Source: Dermacentor variabilis
Lineage: Eukaryota; Arthropoda; Arachnida; Ixodida; Ixodidae
Assembly (NCBI RefSeq): GCF_050947875.1
Contig: NC_134569.1
Span: 262,147,100 to 262,211,099 of the forward strand
DNA length: 64,000 nucleotides
Direction: 5' to 3'
Shown here: positions 21,138-32,847 of the stretch, piece after piece
How positions within the stretch are numbered: the first letter of the stretch is position 1
Layout of the letters: the number at the start of each line of letters is the position of its first letter
Made by a program: the position numbers and the translations under genes
Notes under the pieces: generated by a model
Databases searched by the model: none
The model's input: only the letters and a program-made list of their open reading frames with translations
What the model was told of the DNA's origin: nothing

Positions 21138-22176
21138 TGTCTAAGCGGCGCAAGCTCTATTGAGAGCCATTATTTGAAGGGAACGAGCTGCCGAGATCAA
21201 CGCGGTACAGGGCGTCTCGCCCTGTGGCGAACACCAGCGAAGTGCAAAGCGTGATGTCGGACGGTGACGAACCCGCTAGGAATTCAACAGTTTGCGTGAA
21301 CGACTGGTCAAACGAAGAAGTCGACGAGTGCGAAGATTTTGGGCAGAGCGTCCATGAGGAACGTCATGCACATAACGCAAATGAAAATCGTGAAGGTGTA
21401 GATAGCGGCTTCGAGTCATTTCCTAGTCAAAGCTCCGATTTCTCGGCAGAAGACATCGTGACCCTAGTCATGGACTTTGCGGTCAACTTTGATTTATCGT
21501 TGACACAAGTGCCGCACTTGATGAAGCTAGTCAGTTTTTTACTGAAAAGAAACGATTTCCAGACACAAAGTTCCTTTTCAAGAAGTTTGCGGGGATCTCG
21601 ACTTTCATTTCTACCGTCCTGAATGTGTGCCTTCTTGGCGAATGTGATGGAGACCTCAAGAAATGGAAAGAAATGAAAGCAACATGTCCGCAATGCACAC
21701 AGCTGTATACAGGCGATGCCCTTACGGCGCAAGAAAGTTTCTTTGTCAATCTTCCCATGGGGCAGCAGATCACTTCAATTCTATCATCTGAAAAAACTTC
21801 CAGGGCGCTGAAAAACTCTTTAGATGTACTGTCACATCGTTCAGAGGCCGCCTTCATGACAGACATTACAGACAGAAGTTTGCATCAGCAGCAACGCAAG
21901 GATCTCGGTCTCGGTGCTGTGGACTTGACCATGACGATAAACACTGATGGAAGTGCGGTTTTCAACTCGTCAAAGTTTTCAATATGGCCCGTTCAGACGA
22001 TAGTTAATGAGTCGCCTCCAGAATCGCTGCCCAAAAATGTTACAGTTGCCATGCTGTGGTAGTGCCAGTGCCATCCAGATATGACATTGGTGCTGGAGGC
22101 ATTTGCCAAGCAAATGGACTCTCTCGCCGAGACTGGGATCAACTGGACGTGTGACGGAGAGACCTTTCACTCAAAA
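21138..22176 (+). pseudogene. TNP2-like (CACTA/EnSpm) transposase, exon 1
   Basis: Begins MSKRRKLY, a common start in animal members of this family, followed at once by a stop. The acidic N-terminal region (21224-21550) ends with SLTQVPHLMKLVSFLLKR. A frameshift near 21560 leads into KFLFKKFAGISTFISTVLN and then a Zn-binding-like CPQC, LGLGAVDLTMTINTDG and SIWPVQTIVNESPPE, the start of the catalytic domain. Another stop follows AMLW at 22060, then FAKQMDSLAETGINW. The exon ends at a GTGAGT donor (22177). This order matches Transposase_21/TNP2 proteins. Two stops and a frameshift make it non-functional. Confidence 0.7.
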
Positions 22177-22771
22177 GTGAGTAATTCCTTCTATTTGTTC
22201 TTGTAATTATCATCTAGAAAATGTAAAGGCACATAATCTATCCCTCCTCACAATTCCAAAACCAAAAAATGAACACATTTAAAAAGTGTGAGGACGATGG
22301 GATTGAAAATACTTATTGTTGCACTAGCTTTTTTTTTCTTTTTGGAAGCGCCATTTCTGTAATTTGATTTCGATTGCTGTATAAGGTGTCAAAAACTAAC
22401 CAGCCTGCAAAATAACTTTTTATTTTTAAGGTGAGTCGCAAAATTGAATTGCAATTCTTTTTTTACTTAGGTTATTCTAATGAATAATGTTATTGTTGTC
22501 AAAAGACTAATTGTCAACACATTAGATTTTGAGCCAAGTGTAATATACCAGTGTCACACGGCCACTTGCAATCGCCATTGAGCCCGATTCGGATAGAAAT
22601 TCTGGACCACAGTTGGCACCCTCGCGCCGCTTGCACAAAGGAGCCGTTCTGGACCGAGAAATTCTATCCCAACTGGGCTCGATCGCAATTGAAAGGGCAA
22701 CGTTTGAAAACCATATGACAACTTCCCATTTTTACATCAAAGACCTTATTTTCCTTTTTCGGTCTTTACAG
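22177..22771 (+). other. Transposase intron 1, with an inserted foldback MITE
   Basis: Donor GTGAGT after FHSK and acceptor TTTACAG before FYCFTGTADAPARAL give a phase-0 intron of 595 bp. Within it, 22550-22710 holds an inverted repeat: GATTGAGCCCGATTCGGATA (about 22576) pairs imperfectly with sequence around 22660-22685. The block opens with CAGTGTCACACGGCCACTT, which looks like a DNA transposon terminus. Confidence 0.55.
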
Positions 22772-23433
22772 TTCTACTGTTTCACTGGTACGGCTGATGC
22801 CCCAGCCAGGGCTCTGATGCAGAACACGGTCCAGTATAATGGATACTTTGGGTGTGGCTGGTGTTTGCACCTTGGCAAGTGCATTGAATGTAAACAAACT
22901 CACTTTTGTAGAAAAACATCTATCTTACTGCATTTTAATCTGTGTACGGGCTTTTACATCACTATTTTGCCACTGTAAATCGGTTTATGCATTCTTATTT
23001 CCTCTACACAAACTTGTGTTTTGAGCATTCTTTTTGCAAAATAGTTTTCCCTCAAGTAAATGTCAGTGTACATTTATAAATGCCAGCCTTTCTTTTTTTT
23101 TTACTTGTACAAACTTTTTGAAAGCTTAGTGGGAACTTCACATCAGCATGCAGTGACGCGGCTGTTGGGAGTGCCACATGTATGCAGGAATATTAATACA
23201 AGTTGGAATATCCATTATTCATTGCAGCAAAGGTATATTTGCCTACCAGTTAGTATTGTACTTAATTTATTTCCTTTATATTTATTCGGCAGGAACAGTC
23301 AAGTATCCTGCCACAGCTGTGCCCGACAGGACCAAAGAAGGAATGGTCGAAGACATGGCTCACAGAAGCGGAGTGAATGTTCGGGGAGTGAAGGGGCCGT
23401 CCCCACTGATAAATTTGTTGGGATTTGATATTG
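22772..23433 (+). pseudogene. TNP2-like transposase, exons 2 and 3 (first part)
   Basis: Exon 2 (22772-22874) encodes GTADAPARALMQN and the Cys-rich YFGCGWCLHLG. These are hallmark TNP2-family motifs (DAPARALLQN and GCPWCLHPG in relatives). The intron 22875-23292 would be of the GC-AG type; using it joins CLHLG to TVKYPATAVPDRT in frame. Exon 3 continues to VKGPSPLINLLGFDI at 23432, where Gypsy-B is inserted. The same exon resumes at 27968 with LGFTPDYMHCVLLGV. Confidence 0.7.
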
Positions 23434-23610
23434 ACGCGTATATTCTACTTAGAAGACAACGACGATGGGGACATTAACGGACTCCGTCCAGTGGGTGGCT
23501 GAGATTGGGTGAGGACGAAAAAGACGTGCCTTGGTTCCATTTGTTTTTGAACAGGTTGTCCGGCTGTACTTGAACGTCTCCCTGTCTTCTGACCGCGTTG
23601 TACCGCGACA
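23432..23610 (+). repeat. Gypsy-B 5' LTR
   Basis: Starts TGACGCG and ends CGCGACA, so it has near-perfect short inverted ends. It is followed at 23612 by TGGTGGAGGTGCTGGG, a likely primer-binding site beginning with TGG; Gypsy-D has a nearly identical sequence in the same place (56911). No second LTR copy is present. Confidence 0.75.
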
Positions 23611-23642
23611 CTGGTGGAGGTGCTGGGTACTGAGTTCGCCTG

Positions 23643-25142
23643 ATGCCCCGGTGTCCTTCTGGGAGTCGTTCATCTAGCCCGGAGGCATTGTCACCAGTTA
23701 CGACACCCGTGCATCGCTTTAGTCGCCGACTGCTAGCCCTTGCCCCGGAGTATTCACCTCTTCAACCACCGCTCTCCGGCAGCTGCACACATCTCGCAAT
23801 GGCCGAAACCAGCTCATCGCAAGCACCACAAAGCAGCCGCTTTCCCAGTCCACAACATGTAACCGTTCTGCATCCACTGGTTCCCGATCGCTATCGCGGT
23901 GCAGTCTTCGAAGACATTGAAGACTGGCTTGACAAGTATGAACGCGTCGCACAGATTAACCAGTGGACTGAGCAGCAAAAGCTTTCCCACGTCTATTTCG
24001 TCCTTGACGACAGTGGTCGTACTTGGCATGAGAACCGCGAAGCTAGCCTGACGACATGGAGTGACTTTCGGCAGAAGATCACGGATACTTTTGCAAGTGC
24101 CGACCGACGCGACCACGCCCAGCAGATGATAGAGCGACGGGTGCAACAACCTAATGAGTCGGTCACAGTGTTCGCCGAGGACATGGCCCACCTCTTTCGT
24201 AGAGCCGACCCGAACATGCCCGACAATAGGAAGCTGCGCTACCTCATGCGAGGTGTAAAAGAGCAGCTGTTCGCGTGGCTTGTGCGGAATCCACCAGTCA
24301 CCGTCACTGACTTTATCAAAGAGGCTACGGCTATTGAGCGGGCCCTTCATCAACGGTGCAGGCAGTACGATCGACTGTCCACCAGCAATGCAATCAATGC
24401 CGCCGCAGGGACTGCCGGGTATTAGAATTCCTTGCGTTAATTGATCAGAGAGCTTGTCAGAGAGGAAGTGCAAAAGATTCTGACACCAACGTTGGATAGA
24501 CCTGTAGCACAAATCGCCGAAGTGGTGCGCGACGAAATCAGGCAGGCGTTCCCGGCAGCCGATTTTCAAGATAACCAGTGTCCCATGACTTACGCCGCCG
24601 CTGTCCGATGTCCACCACCCGTCACAACCACACCGCCGTACCAACAGCCTCCAACAGCCGCTCCTTGGTCGCCGCCGCAAAAGGATGCTTCGAGGCGCGC
24701 ACCCGTTATGCCGCTGCAGTCACACCAGCAGCCGTCGTTCGCCGCCCCTTGGTCAACGCCGCAAAACGACGCTACGGGACGGCCGCAATTGCGGAGAACC
24801 GACGTATGGCGCACCATTGATAGGCGACCACTTTGTTTTCACTGCGGAGGCGCCGTCCATATTCCGCGTAATTGCTGGCATCGCGACACGTCATTTCAAC
24901 CTCATCGTCCGTGGTCCTATGGTCGACGTGCAAATGACGATTCCATGCTACGCCGCGACCACGCTACTTTTCGGGAACCTCCAATAGCGCACCCGAATGA
25001 CGAATCCGTGCCCAACGATAGGTCCGATTTCGGCCGTCGGTCGCGCTCTCCAACCCCTCTACGTCAGGTGGCTTCACCTACTGGACGTGCTTTTGCTGAC
25101 TTTCGAGGACGAAGGTCGCCCACCCCACGCCGGGGAAACTGA
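23643..25142 (+). pseudogene. Gypsy-B gag
   Basis: The first frame (23643-24425) holds the capsid region, with FEDIEDWLDKYERVAQINQW, TWHENREASLTTWSDFRQK and MAHLFRRADPNMPDNRKLRY. A stop at 24423 separates it from the C-terminal part (24441-25142), which includes a Pro-rich linker, a CCHC zinc knuckle (CFHCGGAVHIPRNC) and an Arg/Ser-rich tail. The start is uncertain: MAETSS at about 23800 also fits gag starts in relatives. The gag packages element RNA and forms the particle. One stop and otherwise open frames suggest moderate age. Confidence 0.8.
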
Positions 25143-25222
25143 AGGCGGCGACCTCTGGGGGTAAGGTTGTAGGCCCACTGCAAGACAATAAAAAGCCCCC
25201 GACACTCTCGCCGTAGAACGAC

Positions 25223-26149
25223 GTGAAGCCGATAAACCCCGACACCAAAGAAATTGTGAGCGCCGACATTGATGTTTTGGTGGATGGACAGCCGGTGACA
25301 GCGTTAGTCGATACTGGTGCCGACTTCTCTATAATGAGTCAGGAACTCGTCCTCCGCTTGAAGAAAGTAAAGACGCCATGGACGGGACCTCACATAAGGA
25401 CGGCAGGCGGTCAATTACTGATGCCTACTGGAAAATGTGCTTCTAGAATTAATATCGGGGGTTCTTCTTTCGTGGCCGCTTTCATCGTTCTGCCTGTGTG
25501 CTGTAAAGATTTGATTATTGGAATGAATTTTCTGAAAGAAAATGGCGCCGTAATTTACATCCCGGATCGCATGGTGACGTTTTATAAGAGTCTTGGTTTA
25601 GTCTATTGCTTAACGCCGCAACACCACTCCTTTCATCTAAGAGAAGACGACGTTGTCATCCCACCTCGATCATGTACCCTTGTTTCGGTAGCATGTGACG
25701 TACCGTTTCATTTCAAAGGCATTGCCGACCAAATAACCACGTTGTTGTTCACTCATGGTATCTCGGTCGCACGAGGAATCGTAAATGTCACCGACGGGCG
25801 CACGAACCTGTTGCTAACAAATTTTAGCACAAAGCGACGGCGCCTTCGAAAGGGCACGGCTGTGGCTTATTTTGACGGTGTTGCGGATGTCCGCGGCTGC
25901 TGTTCACTACTCGAAGAAGCACCTACGCAAGACCCAGCTCCTGTACTTGACGTCAGCACTGCTTTGTCGCCACACGAACGAGAACGGCTTCTTACGCTAC
26001 TGGCCAAATTCAGCGACTGCTTTGCGTCGACGTGCAGCGTCGGTCGGACACCTCTAACAAAGCACCGAATAATTACAGAGGATACGGCAAGACCAATTCA
26101 CCGAAATCCTAATCGTATTGGTCCCAGAGAACGTGAAGCATACAAGTGA
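25223..26149 (+). pseudogene. Gypsy-B protease and pol linker
   Basis: Aspartic protease with intact active site VDTGADFSIM at about residues 31-40 and the later ILPVCCKDLIIGMNFL. The linker to reverse transcriptase follows, ending at RPIHRNPNRIGPREREAYK and a TGA at 26147. The next frame continues without a gap, so this stop sits inside the original pol frame. Of the four Gypsy proteases in the window this is the only one with an intact DTG. Confidence 0.8.
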
Positions 26150-26902
26150 CAAAAATGCTTAAAGATAACGTGATACAAGCATCAATGAGTCCCTGGGCAT
26201 CTCCTGTTGTTCTAGTCAAGAAAAAGGACAGCAGCTTGCGTTTCTGTGTGGACTACCGAAAACTAAATCAGGTGACAAAGGAAGACGTGTACCCGCTTCC
26301 CCGTATAGACGATTCAGTCGACAGGCTTCAACAGGCGCGTTACTTCTCTTCAATGGACTTAAAAAGCGGATATTGGGAAATCGAGGTAGACCCGAGAGAC
26401 GGCGAAAAAAACTGCTTTTGTGACACCAGACGGCCTATACAAATTTAAGGTCCTGCCTTTCGGCTTGTGCTCTGCCCCTGCTACGTTCCAACGCGTCATG
26501 AACACTGTGCTTCATGGCCTGAAGTGGGAAACCTGCTTAGTGTACCTCGACGACGTCATCGTGTTCTCCGCAACATTTGAACAACATCTCGAACTGCTTG
26601 AAGCGGTTCTGCAGTCCATCCGGTCCGCCGGCCTCACCCTAAAGCCGGAGAAGTGCCACTTTGGCTTCGCGGAACTACAATTTCTCGGTCGCGTCGTCAG
26701 CCACGGAGGTGTCCGCCCGGATCCCCAAAAAATTGCCGCCGTAGCAGAGTTTCCCGTACCATCCAATAAAAAGGCTGTCAGGCGCTTCCTCGGCCTCTGT
26801 GCCTATTACCGGCGGTTTATTGCAGACTTCGCTCATATTGCGTCGCCGTTAACTCGCCTGACGAGAGACGACGTTGCTTTTGTATGGGGCGACGAAGAGT
26901 AA
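26146..26902 (+). pseudogene. Gypsy-B reverse transcriptase
   Basis: SPWASPVVLVKKKD, FCVDYRKLNQVT and SSMDLKSGYW carry the finger and first catalytic Asp. A frameshift near 26415 is followed by LPFGLCSAPATFQRVMN, VYLDDVIVFS with the catalytic pair, and LGLCAYYRRFI. A stop ends the frame at 26900. Confidence 0.85.
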
Positions 26903-27970
26903 GGTACATTCAACGACTTGCGGGAACGTCTCCAGACATCTCCAGTGCAACACTTTGATGACACCGCTCCTACATTGCTCCACATTGATGCAAGTAATGT
27001 TGGCTTGGGAGCTGTTCTTGTGCAACAGCAGGAGGGCACAGAAAGAGTACTTGCCTATGCAAGTAGAACACTCTCACGCACAGAGGCTAGTTACTCCACG
27101 ACTGAGAAAGAATGCCTCGCCGTAGTATGGGCGGTTATGAAATTTCGCCCATATTTGTATGGCCGCCACTTCACAGTTATCAGCGACCACCATTCACTGT
27201 GTTGGTTGACAAACCTTAAAGATCCTTCGGGACGACTGGCGCGTTGGAGACTACGGTTGCAAGAGTTTGACATGACTGTCAAGTACAAGTCGGGGAAACG
27301 ACATACGGATGCTGATTGCCTATCTCGATCGCCGATAGAGTCTTCTGCTCCACCCGAAGGAGATTCGGCATTTCTTTGTGTTCTGGACACATCCATCATC
27401 GCGCAACAACAACGGGACGACCCTGAGTTGCTTGAACTCATCAATTACTTAGAGGGCAGATCTGCGAAACCGCCTAGAGTTTTCGCAAGAGGACTGTTGT
27501 CGTTTTGTTTGCGAGCGAAAGTACTTTACAAACGAAACTTTTCTTCAACCGGGTCCCCCTATCTGCTCGTCATTCCTGCAGCTCTTCGTGCGGAAGTACT
27601 TGAAGCCTGTCACAACGAGGTGACTTCCGGTCACTTAGGCTACACGAGAACGCTGGCCAGAGTGCAGCAGAGGTACTACTGGCCGAGACTTACCACCACC
27701 GTGAAACATCACGTTCGCACTTGCCTCGACTGCCAGAGGCACAAGTCGCCTCCGTCGCAACGAGCCGGCCTCCTACAACACGTCCAGGTTCCTCGAAGAC
27801 CATTTGACCAAATCGGAATGGATATATTGGGCCCACTTCCTACTTCTACTGCAGGGAATCGCTTTGTTATCGTAGCAACCGACTATCTCACACGTTACGC
27901 TGAAACAAAGGTAATCCAGAGAAGTACAGCAGCCGAGGTGGCACGCTTTTTCATTGAGCATGTTGCGTTG
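26903..27970 (+). pseudogene. Gypsy-B RNase H and partial integrase
   Basis: The RNase H has HIDASNVGLGAVL, TEKECLAVVWAVMKFRPYLY and ISDHHSLCW, with the catalytic acids in order. The integrase zinc finger is complete (CHNEVTSGHLG to CLDCQRHK, giving the HHCC set), and the core begins FDQIGMDILGP with the first catalytic Asp. It stops after VARFFIEHVAL, so the second Asp and the Glu are missing. The residues after that belong to the transposase exon. Confidence 0.85.
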
Positions 27971-28508
27971 TGTTGGGCTTCACCCCTGACTACATGCACT
28001 GTGTTTTGCTTGGAGTGAGTCGCCAGTTTATGGAGTTGTGGTTGTCTGGTGTTGGGGCTCCGTATTACATTGGATCACCTTAATGTGTTAGGACAATCGA
28101 TCAAAGGCTATGTGCCATAAAGCCACCGCAGTGCATCACACGCCTGCCGAGATCTGTTCAACTGAGAAAGTTTTGGAAGGCAAGTGAGTGGCAGCAGTGG
28201 CTTTTATATTTCAGCCTTGTGTGTGTGGATGGAATGTTGCCAGACAAGTACATGAAGCACTTCAGCCTGCTGGTAAAAGCAATGTACATTCTACTTGCAG
28301 ATACTGTCTCAGCTGAAGACATAAGGCAGAACACAGAACGCCTTGTGCAATTTGTTGTTAACTTTCAATTCCTTTATTCTAAAAAAGAAATGACATCAAA
28401 TATGCATTTATTGCTACACCTTGCGAAAAGTGCTACAATGCAAGGGCCACTTTGGTCACACTCTTGCTTTGTTTTCGAAGCAGGAATAGGCAAGATTAAA
28501 AAAACATT
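27968..28508 (+). pseudogene. TNP2-like transposase, exon 3 continued
   Basis: Resumes the transposase directly after Gypsy-B: LGFTPDYMHCVLLGVSRQF is a signature of TNP2-type transposases (PPDYMHCVLLGV in relatives). GAPYYIGSP follows, then an in-frame TAA at about 28080, then CAIKPPQCITRLPRSV, KFWKASEWQQWLLYFSL, NMHLLLHLAKSATMQGPLWS and FEAGIGKIKKT. The frame is otherwise open for about 500 bp. A MITE interrupts it at 28509. Confidence 0.8.
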
Positions 28509-28752
28509 GGCTGAAGGCTTAGCTTGGTTAAGCCTGGAAGATTGCGAAAGCAATACCCTTGGCTGCGCCCTCTCGGTAGCGCCGCAGTAGCGGCGCGCAA
28601 GGCTTCGCCTCCACGATCGATGCCGTGAGCTGGGGCCCCGTCTCTCGGTCTGGCGTGACGTCACACGGTCACGTGACGCGAAGCTGTGTAAGGAGGCGCC
28701 ACGAACGCCGATGGGCCGAAAGCGCGAGCAGTATTGCTTTCGCAATAAAATT
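28509..28752. mobile_element. MITE in the transposase exon
   Basis: Inner inverted repeats ATTGCGAAAGCAATAC (about 28543) and GTATTGCTTTCGCAAT (about 28730). The transposase frame is restored between KIKKT and ITSAKGLP when this block is removed. CATT on both sides (28505-28508 and 28753-28756) may be a 4-bp target duplication. Family unknown. Confidence 0.65.
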
Positions 28753-29019
28753 CATTACTTCTGCAAAGGGGTTGCCTCATCAGGTGATGAGCAGAGTGCT
28801 AATGGCCAACAAAGCTGGTGCGTACAAGGCAACTGCAAGTCGCCCAGTTAAAAATTTTCTGTGCTGTGATATGCGCAAGGACAAATCACTAGCCCTTTTA
28901 GGCAAACCAAGGCTTGTCAGTGTGTCTCTTCGTAGATTAATCGATGCACAGGCCCCACAGCAGATCACTGGCCCTGTTGAGGAGCATGACAGAGTTCGTA
29001 TCTCTGGGCATGTGTTTCA
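28753..29019 (+). pseudogene. TNP2-like transposase, segment between MITE and CR1 LINE
   Basis: Encodes ITSAKGLPHQVMSRVLM and, near the end, EEHDRVRISGHVFH, after which the minus-strand CR1 LINE begins. The frame picks up again at about 33396 with SEQYQRLDRTD. Confidence 0.65.
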
Positions 29020-29089
29020 CTTTATTATTTAATCAGCGAGTCCCACGCTTTGCCAGAAAGGCGTTACAGCAGGGGGTTACAGACTTAAA

Positions 29090-30715
29090 GAAAACGCTTT
29101 TTCATCGATACAGCACACTTGCGTCTCTCGCAGCCGGTTTCGATCTCTGATAGTCATCACAAAGAAGGAATTGTAAAACATAGTTGTCTTGCACGGTACT
29201 CTTTCACTTTGTGTCGGTGATTATTTCTACTGGGTATGTAATTGGGTTGATAAAAGTAGTTATTACAAGCAATTCCAGTGTTACCATGAAAAATACAAAA
29301 GAAAAAAACTTCAACCGCAGTTTTTTTCTGCGCAAAGAAAGCGATTCCCTACCCAATTCCGTTTTCATAGCGGTACAGCTGTCTGTCCGCTTGTAGCGCC
29401 CTAAAACAAACCGCGCAGCTCTATTCTGAATTTTTTTCAAGTTTATCTATAGACCTGGCCTGCATCGGGTCCCATACAGGGCATGCGTACTCCAAAATTG
29501 ACCTAATACAGGTGAGGTAGGCTGTGTTCTTTAAATTCTGGGGTGCCCTTTTTAGGTTCCGTTGGATAAAGTTAAGAGCCCTTGCTGCTTTACCAACAAC
29601 ATAATCAATATTAACATTCCATGAGCAATCATGCGATAAAACAACACCAAGATATTTGCATGTTGGTTCAGTAGTAATCACATACATATTTAGGCTGTAA
29701 GCTGTTTCAATTTGTTCCTTTTCTTTAAAAACACGCATGTGCACACACTTTTTTGAGTTCAACGTCATTTGCCACTTCTGGCACCACCTTGTAATACGAT
29801 CCAAATCGTCCTGCAAAGAAACGCCGTCACTTGCGTTCCTAATCTGCCGATATAAAACACAATCATCGGCAAATAAACACATGCGCGATGAAATACCCAC
29901 AGAAATATCATTAACAAAATTAAGAAATAAGAGCGGTTCAAGGATGGAGCCTTGTGGCACGCCTGACGATGCACCAACATAGGATGAACACCTCCCATTT
30001 AAAAGCACGCATTGACGCCTGTCGAACAAGTAATTGGTTATCCAAGTTAGCACATTCTGGTCAAAATTTAGAATCTGCAGTTTGACGAGGAGAAGGGAGT
30101 GTGACACGGTGTCGAAGGCCTTTCGAAAATCTAAAAACACACAAACTATTTGCCCCCCTCCCCCTCGTCAACGTTGGAAGCCAACTCATGAAAGAGCTCT
30201 ACATATGTTGCGTAGTACAAGAAAATCCTTTGCGAAAACCGTGCTGCTCATTTATCAGAACATTATTATCTGTAAGATGGGTCAATATGTGCTTAAATAG
30301 GATATGTTCAAAAAGATTATATGATATCGATGTTAATGAAATGGGCCGGTAATTTGTTACATCCTTTTTGAGCCACCCTTATGAACCGGAACAATGTGGG
30401 AAATTTTCCAATCATCGGGTAAAGTGCCTGTTGAAAGGGACTTAGTGTAAATTATGTAAAGGTAAAGCGAAACGGGCGCAGCACATCGCTTCAGTACACG
30501 AGGAGAGATACCATCAGGACCAACTGCTTTGGATTCCTCTTGGCTTTCAAGAAGAGAACGTATACCGCGAACACTCAGTTCCACCGGCGGCATCAGTGGA
30601 AACGTGCTTGGGTGCGGTTGGGAAGGAGCGTCATGCTTAGGTAAAAACACGGATTGGAAATACGTATTTAAACACGTGGCTTTAGCTTCCTCATCGCCTA
30701 TAACCATATATCATT
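29090..30715 (-). pseudogene. CR1-like LINE reverse transcriptase (ORF2 C-terminal half)
   Basis: Fragments in order: SKAVGPDGISPRVLKRC and GTLPDDWKISHIVPVHKGG (30707-30357); a frame-shifted segment at 30357-30140; then FLDFRKAFDTVSH with the first catalytic Asp, ASSGVPQGSIL, LFADDCVLY with the catalytic Asp pair, and RSILEYACPVWDP (30140-29421). The C-terminal tail runs in shifting frames to about 29090. All three catalytic Asp residues are present, so the loss of function comes from frameshifts and not from active-site change. The protein would copy LINE RNA at a nicked target. Confidence 0.85.
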
Positions 30716-30800
30716 AAAATTCAGTTCGCTGACTCCAACATTATCAGATCCGCACTCCTTGATATAATGCCAGAACGACTTGGGATTAGTTTTCATTTTA

Positions 30801-31830
30801 TTATTGAGCCCCTCGAAATATCTCTCTTGTTTTTTCCACACTTGCTTTATACTGCTCCTTTAATGCTTGTAATTCTTTCGCGTGCTCACTGCTTACAGTT
30901 TTCTTTAATTTATGGAAAACTCGTCGCCTTCTCCTGGTTTCTCTCAAAATACCTGACGTCATCCATGGCTTCTTGCATTTATTAATCTTGCCTGCTTGTA
31001 TCGCAGGTATATACTTATCCACAAGGGCTAACACCTTGTCCCTAAACTTAAACCATAAATCGTTTACACTATCGGTTTCAGCAAGGCACTCAAACACGGG
31101 CAAATAATCTTCTAGCTTTTGAGCTATGCTTGAGTAGTCACCCTTGCTGAATAGAAAAATCTTTCTTGTTGCACAACTTAAGGTTCTTCTGCTCTCTTTT
31201 TTTATGTCTGCAACAACTGCCATGTGGTCACTGATACCTGAGATAATACTGACATTATTCACCAAACTGGGGGAATTCGAGAACACGAGGTCTAGAACGT
31301 TATTATTTCTAGTTGGGCAAGTAACAAATTGAATAGGACCGAAATTGTCAATAATATTTTTCATTTCTATGCTTACACGGCACCCAGTGCTGCTTACACA
31401 TATTCCATCACGCCATTCTAAGTCTGGCAGGTTAAAATCACCAGCAAGAATGAAAGGTCTGCTTGAAACTTCCGAGATAATTTCATTCAGCGATTGAAGG
31501 GTATTGTAATCATAGTTCGGTGGTCGGTAAAAGGCACCTACGGCGAATTTAGGGTAACTGTGCACCAAACAGATTCGACATCACACGGACTGTCTAAGGC
31601 GGCAGATTTCAGGGAACTTCACACAAGTAAAAATACACCGCCCCCATGGCTCGGCCTATCTCTACGATACGCGACAAATTCGTTCGGAAAGACTTCACGA
31701 TCGCCGATATAAGGGTTCAGCCAAGATTCCGTGCCAATAACTACGTCAGCTCTCACCGTCTAAATTAGTCCTGCCAATTCTTCCGTCTTATTCGTTACAC
31801 TTCAACAGTTTATCAAAACGGCGACCAGGT
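30801..31830 (-). pseudogene. CR1-like LINE APE endonuclease (ORF2 N-terminal half)
   Basis: The main open part (31568-30801) has FAVGAFYRPPN, LAGDFNLPDLEW with catalytic Asp/Asn, and GISDHMAVVADI with the catalytic Ser-Asp-His. The N-terminal motifs (a VINCRSV-like start and GTESWLNPYI) are recognisable in other frames between about 31830 and 31580, so there are at least two frameshifts. The enzyme nicks target DNA to start reverse transcription. Confidence 0.85.
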
Positions 31831-32546
31831 TGTACGTGCCGCGTTATTTTTTTTTCACGCAAGCATCATTCTTTTCTTTTTAGTGGAGCAACTACCTTCT
31901 TTTCGTCATCCCATATGTAAGTTTTTTCAACAAGAGTAAGCCTATCAAAATTCATTTTAATTTTTGTTTTCTCGCCTTTGTGCGGCTTACCGTATTCCCA
32001 TAATCGTTTCCGTACTTCCCGAGTAGCTGGCGCATAATCCTGATCAACTCCGAACTCTGACCCCTTAAATTTTCTTGCGATGGACAAAATTTCTTGTTTT
32101 TCTTTATACGAAGAGAGGTTTACGATAATCGACCTCTTTTTTGTTCTCGGTATAGACCAATCCGATGTGCTCTTTGTAGTGATGCAACTTCAATTCCTAG
32201 CTTGTGGCCAACGATCTTTTTAATCAATTCCTCCGATTGGTCCCATGTTCCCGCCCTGTTGTCATCCACTGCGTAAAACAAAAGGTTTTGTCTCTGACCT
32301 CTGTTCTCTAGGTCAATATTCTTAACCTGCAAATCCCTGAATACTTTCTGAAGAGTTTCAAGTTCATCCTTATGTTCTGCAACTGCTCTACCAAGGTCGT
32401 GAACTTGTTCGTTAGTTGATTCAAGGCTGCCTTTTGTGTCCGCTGTCATTCCTTCGTGTGTGGCGATCCTGGGTTCAATAGCATTTAGCTTATTCAAGAT
32501 TGCAGTCTGCCCCTTTTTGAAGGCTTTGCAATATTTCCATTTCGAC

Positions 32547-32573
32547 AGGACCCGGATTAAGTTCGATATCTCC
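32547..32573 (-). other. 2A-like (StopGo) motif in LINE ORF1
   Basis: Nine codons encode GDIELNPGP, an exact match to the 2A consensus D-[VI]-E-x-N-P-G-P, at which ribosomes can skip one peptide bond between the last Gly and Pro. A hydrophobic YVFLLLLLS directly precedes it. 2A-like motifs are known at the N-terminus of some non-LTR retrotransposon proteins. Activity here is inferred, not shown. Confidence 0.8.
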
Positions 32574-32612
32574 GGAAAGCAGCAAAAGCAGGAACACGTA
32601 CAAAAATCTGTT

Positions 32613-32847
32613 AATTAAATTATGGGGTTTTACGTGCCAAAACCACTTTCTGATTATGAGGCACGCCGTAGTGGGGGACTCCGGAAATTTCGACCACCTG
32701 GGGTTCTTTAACGTGCACCTAAATCTAAGTACACGGGTGTTTTCGCATTTCGCCCCCATCGAAATGCGGCCGCCGGGGCCGGGATTCGATCCCGCGACCT
32801 CGTGCTCAGCAGCCCGACACCATAGCCACTGGGCAACCACGGCGGGT
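32613..32847 (-). mobile_element. tRNA-derived SINE, second copy
   Basis: Same family and almost the same sequence as 9005-9241, on the minus strand. Perfect 12-bp target duplications CAAAAATCTGTT lie at 32601-32612 and 32848-32859. It interrupts LINE ORF1 just before the hydrophobic/2A segment, so it is younger than the LINE. Confidence 0.88.

Larger units (their letters stand above)
23432..27970 (+). mobile_element. Gypsy-B LTR retrotransposon, 3'-truncated
   Basis: Has a 5' LTR, gag, protease, reverse transcriptase, RNase H and the front of integrase, then stops abruptly at 27968-27970 in IEHVAL, losing the integrase catalytic core and the 3' LTR. The transposase exon into which it is inserted continues immediately with no missing codon. 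The junction shares only TTG (23431-23433 with 27968-27970), so the right end looks like a microhomology join and not an integrase product. Confidence 0.85.

Noticed and set aside
23814..24680. Long minus-strand open frame (288 codons)
   Set aside because: Antisense to Gypsy-B gag, which has clear motifs on the plus strand. No domain on the minus strand.
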